Below, one piece after another: positions 5,210-7,343 of a stretch of 7,343 nt of DNA. Location: NCBI RefSeq assembly GCF_043424415.1, contig NZ_JBHWOO010000173.1, forward strand, positions 1 to 7,343. The letters run 5' to 3'. Below the pieces are notes generated by a model that did no database searches, was not told where the DNA came from, and was given only the letters and a program-made list of their open reading frames with translations. The DNA comes from Luteococcus sp043424415. Lineage in GTDB: Bacteria > Actinomycetota > Actinomycetes > Propionibacteriales > Propionibacteriaceae. Numbering within the stretch: the stretch's first letter is position 1; each line of letters starts with the position of its first letter. The translations under genes were made by a program, and so were the position numbers.

Positions 5210-7343
5210 TCAGACGATGCGCAGTTCGTCGGTGTCGGGATCGACATCGAAGGTGACCACGGCCCCGTCGGCGATCTCGCCGGCGAGCAGCTTGCGGGCG
5301 AGCTGGTCCTCGATGGTGGACTGCACCAGGCGGCGCAGCGGGCGGGCGCCGTAGACCGGATCGAAGCCGTTGCGGGCCAGCCATTCCTTGCCCTCGTCGG
5401 TGACGTCGATCACGATGCGACGCTCCGCGAGCCGAGCGTTGATCTTGTCGAGGTTCGTGTCGACGATGTGGGTGAGGTCCTCCAGCGTCAGCGGGTCGAA
5501 CATCACGATCTCGTCCAGCCGGTTCAGGAATTCCGGACGGAAGGCCTGCCGCACCACACCCATCACAGCCTCATGCTTGGCCTCGGCATCCAGGCTCGTG
5601 TCCGCGAGGAACTGGCTTCCCAGGTTGCTGGTGAGGATCAGGATGGTGTTGCGGAAGTCCACCGTACGGCCCTGCCCGTCGGTCAGGCGGCCGTCGTCGA
5701 GCACCTGCAGCAGGATGTTGAACAGGTCCGGGTGCGCCTTCTCCACCTCGTCCAGCAGCACCACCGAGTAGGGACGTCGACGCACGGCCTCGGTGAGCTG
5801 GCCGCCCTCCTCGTAACCGACATAGCCGGGAGGCGCACCCACCAGGCGGCTGACCGAGTGCTTCTCGGAGTACTCGCTCATGTCGATGCGGATCATGGCC
5901 GTCTCGTCGTCGAACAGGAAGTCGGCCAAGGACTTGGCCAGCTCGGTCTTGCCGACGCCGGTGGGGCCGAGGAAGAGGAAGCTGCCGGTGGGGCGGTTCG
6001 GGTCACTGATCCCGGCACGGCTGCGCCGCACGGCATCGGCGACGGCCGTGACGGCCTTCTTCTGGCCGATCAATCGCTTGCCGATGTGCTCTTCCATGTG
6101 GAGCAGCTTGTCGGACTCGCCCTGCAGCATCTTGCCGACGGGGATACCGGTCCAGGCGCTGACCACCTCGGCGATGTCGGTGGCGGTGACCTCGTCGGCC
6201 ACCATCCGTTCCGCCTTCTCCTGGTCCTCGGCCTGCTTGGCCTGCTCCAGCTCCTTCTCCAGGGCCGGGATGCGGCCGTAGGCGATCTCGGCGGCCGCGG
6301 CCAGGTCGCCGGCACGCTGGGCCTTGTCGGCCTCGATGCGCAGCTGGTCGATCTGGGTCTTCAGCTCACCGATCCGGTTCAGGCCAGCCTTCTCGGCCTC
6401 CCAGCGCGCCTCCAGGCGACGCAGCTTCTCCTCGGCGTCGGCCAGCTCCTTCTCCAGGCGCTCCAGACGGGCCTTCGAGGCGGCGTCGGACTCCTTGCTG
6501 ATCGCGAACTGCTCCATCTTCATCCGGTCCACCTGACGGCGCAGCACGTCGATCTCCTCCGGGGAGGAGTCGATCTCCATCCGCAGCCGACTGGCGGCCT
6601 CGTCAATCAGGTCGATGGCCTTGTCCGGCAGCTGCCGGTTGGTGATGTAGCGGTGGGACAGGCTGGCGGCGGCCACCAGGGCGCCGTCGGTGATCCGCAC
6701 CTTGTGATGGGCCTCGTAGCGCTCGCGCAGACCGCGCAGGATCGCGATGGTGTCCTCGACTGTCGGCTCACCCACGTAGACCTGCTGGAAGCGCCGCTCC
6801 AGGGCCGGGTCCTTCTCAATGTGCTCGCGGTACTCGTCGAGCGTGGTGGCACCGATCATGCGCAGCTCACCGCGGGCCAGCATGGGCTTGAGCATGTTAC
6901 CCGCATCCATCGCACCCTCGCCGCCGGCACCGGCGCCGACGACGGTGTGCAGCTCGTCAATGAAGGTGATGATCTGACCCTCGGACTCCTGGATCTCCTT
7001 CAACACGGCCTTCAGCCGTTCCTCGAACTCGCCGCGGTACTTCGCGCCCGCGACCATGCTCGACAGGTCCAGGCTGACGACACGACGGCCCTTGAGGGAG
7101 TCGGGCACGTCGCCGGCCACCACGCGCTGCGCCAGGCCCTCGACGACGGCGGTCTTGCCGACGCCGGGCTCGCCGATCAGCACCGGGTTGTTCTTGGTGC
7201 GGCGGGCCAGCACCTGCACCACCCGGCGGATCTCCTGGTCCCGGCCGATCACCGGATCCAGCTTGCCCTCGCGGGCACGCTCGGTCAGGTCAATGGAGTA
7301 CTTGCCCAGGGCCGACTCGCCACCCTCGGCCTCCGGACTGGTG
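5210..7343 (-). CDS. clpB: ATP-dependent disaggregase ClpB, 5' end outside the window
   Basis: This cytoplasmic Hsp100 hexamer rescues aggregated proteins, by family together with DnaK/DnaJ/GrpE. The visible 710 residues (frame open at 7343) start just before the first AAA module. In visible numbering, Walker A GEPGVGKT is at 57-64, the pore loop KYRG at 101-104, Walker B ITFIDE at 125-130 and the arginine pair LERRF at 181-185. A long charged coiled-coil middle domain at about 255-375 separates ClpB from ClpC and ClpA. The second module follows, with Walker A GPTGVGKT at 459-466, GYVG at 506-509, VVLLDE at 527-532 and a GARPLRR sensor near the C-terminus. About 150 residues, the Clp N domain, lie beyond the edge. 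The GTG at 7252 is an internal valine codon (DPVIGRDQ), not the start. The gene is intact as far as seen. Its promoter and any HspR/HAIR-type site lie outside. Confidence 0.97.
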   Translation of the reverse strand, partial: TSPEAEGGESALGKYSIDLTERAREGKLDPVIGRDQEIRRVVQVLARRTKNNPVLIGEPGVGKTAVVEGLAQRVVAGDVPDSLKGRRVVSLDLSSMVAGAKYRGEFEERLKAVLKEIQESEGQIITFIDELHTVVGAGAGGEGAMDAGNMLKPMLARGELRMIGATTLDEYREHIEKDPALERRFQQVYVGEPTVEDTIAILRGLRERYEAHHKVRITDGALVAAASLSHRYITNRQLPDKAIDLIDEAASRLRMEIDSSPEEIDVLRRQVDRMKMEQFAISKESDAASKARLERLEKELADAEEKLRRLEARWEAEKAGLNRIGELKTQIDQLRIEADKAQRAGDLAAAAEIAYGRIPALEKELEQAKQAEDQEKAERMVADEVTATDIAEVVSAWTGIPVGKMLQGESDKLLHMEEHIGKRLIGQKKAVTAVADAVRRSRAGISDPNRPTGSFLFLGPTGVGKTELAKSLADFLFDDETAMIRIDMSEYSEKHSVSRLVGAPPGYVGYEEGGQLTEAVRRRPYSVVLLDEVEKAHPDLFNILLQVLDDGRLTDGQGRTVDFRNTILILTSNLGSQFLADTSLDAEAKHEAVMGVVRQAFRPEFLNRLDEIVMFDPLTLEDLTHIVDTNLDKINARLAERRIVIDVTDEGKEWLARNGFDPVYGARPLRRLVQSTIEDQLARKLLAGEIADGAVVTFDVDPDTDELRIV

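Noticed and set aside
5210..7343. Start of ClpB at 7252
   Set aside because: The frame continues to the window edge with typical ClpB sequence (SIDLTERAREGKLDPV), so this GTG is an internal valine codon and the real start is outside.
1..7343. CRISPR array, tRNA or rRNA genes
   Set aside because: No regularly spaced repeats, cloverleaf-like sequences or rRNA segments were seen on reading both strands.

Overview
This window is high-GC, SD-led actinobacterial DNA. The insertion-sequence types and gene content would suit a member of the Propionibacteriales or a relative, but that placement is an inference and nothing here fixes the genus. The best-preserved gene is clpB, on the minus strand at the right edge and cut by the window end.

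Layout. (1) Positions 99-506 (+) hold a small intact gene whose C-terminal half resembles the citrate lyase accessory transferase CitX. It lacks the family's N-terminal part, its C-terminal cysteines and two motif residues. A hairpin follows it. (2) Positions 564-2897 (-) are a graveyard of mobile DNA, all in one orientation. In order it holds an IS1634-type transposase lacking its C-terminal part, the tail of one IS3-family transposase, the tail of a second and different IS3-family transposase, and a TniQ-like gene broken by a one-base frameshift. No element is complete. (3) Positions 2836-3162 (+) carry the tail of an unrecognised protein whose 5' end appears lost at a junction with the TniQ-like remnant. 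(4) Positions 3400-3825 (+) encode an apparently intact zinc-binding thioredoxin of the TrxC/thioredoxin-2 type. Directly behind its stop, in the same frame, lies the C-terminal part of a polysaccharide (chitooligosaccharide-type) deacetylase. That remnant has no start and a one-base frameshift. (5) Positions 4410-5147 (+) encode an unrecognised two-helix membrane protein. It converges on clpB (5210 to beyond 7343, -), and a strong hairpin between them can end transcription from both sides.

Working together. The intact genes (CitX-like, thioredoxin, membrane protein, ClpB) do not form a pathway. Thioredoxin and ClpB both serve protein quality control (disulfide reduction, disaggregation), but they are separated and on opposite strands, so co-regulation is not shown. 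The stretch from about 510 to 4310 is best read as a rearrangement hotspot where successive insertions and deletions left fragments of at least six genes. I found no convincing new defence or mobile system. The most unusual items are the reduced CitX-like protein, the broken TniQ-like gene and the abrupt thioredoxin/deacetylase junction.
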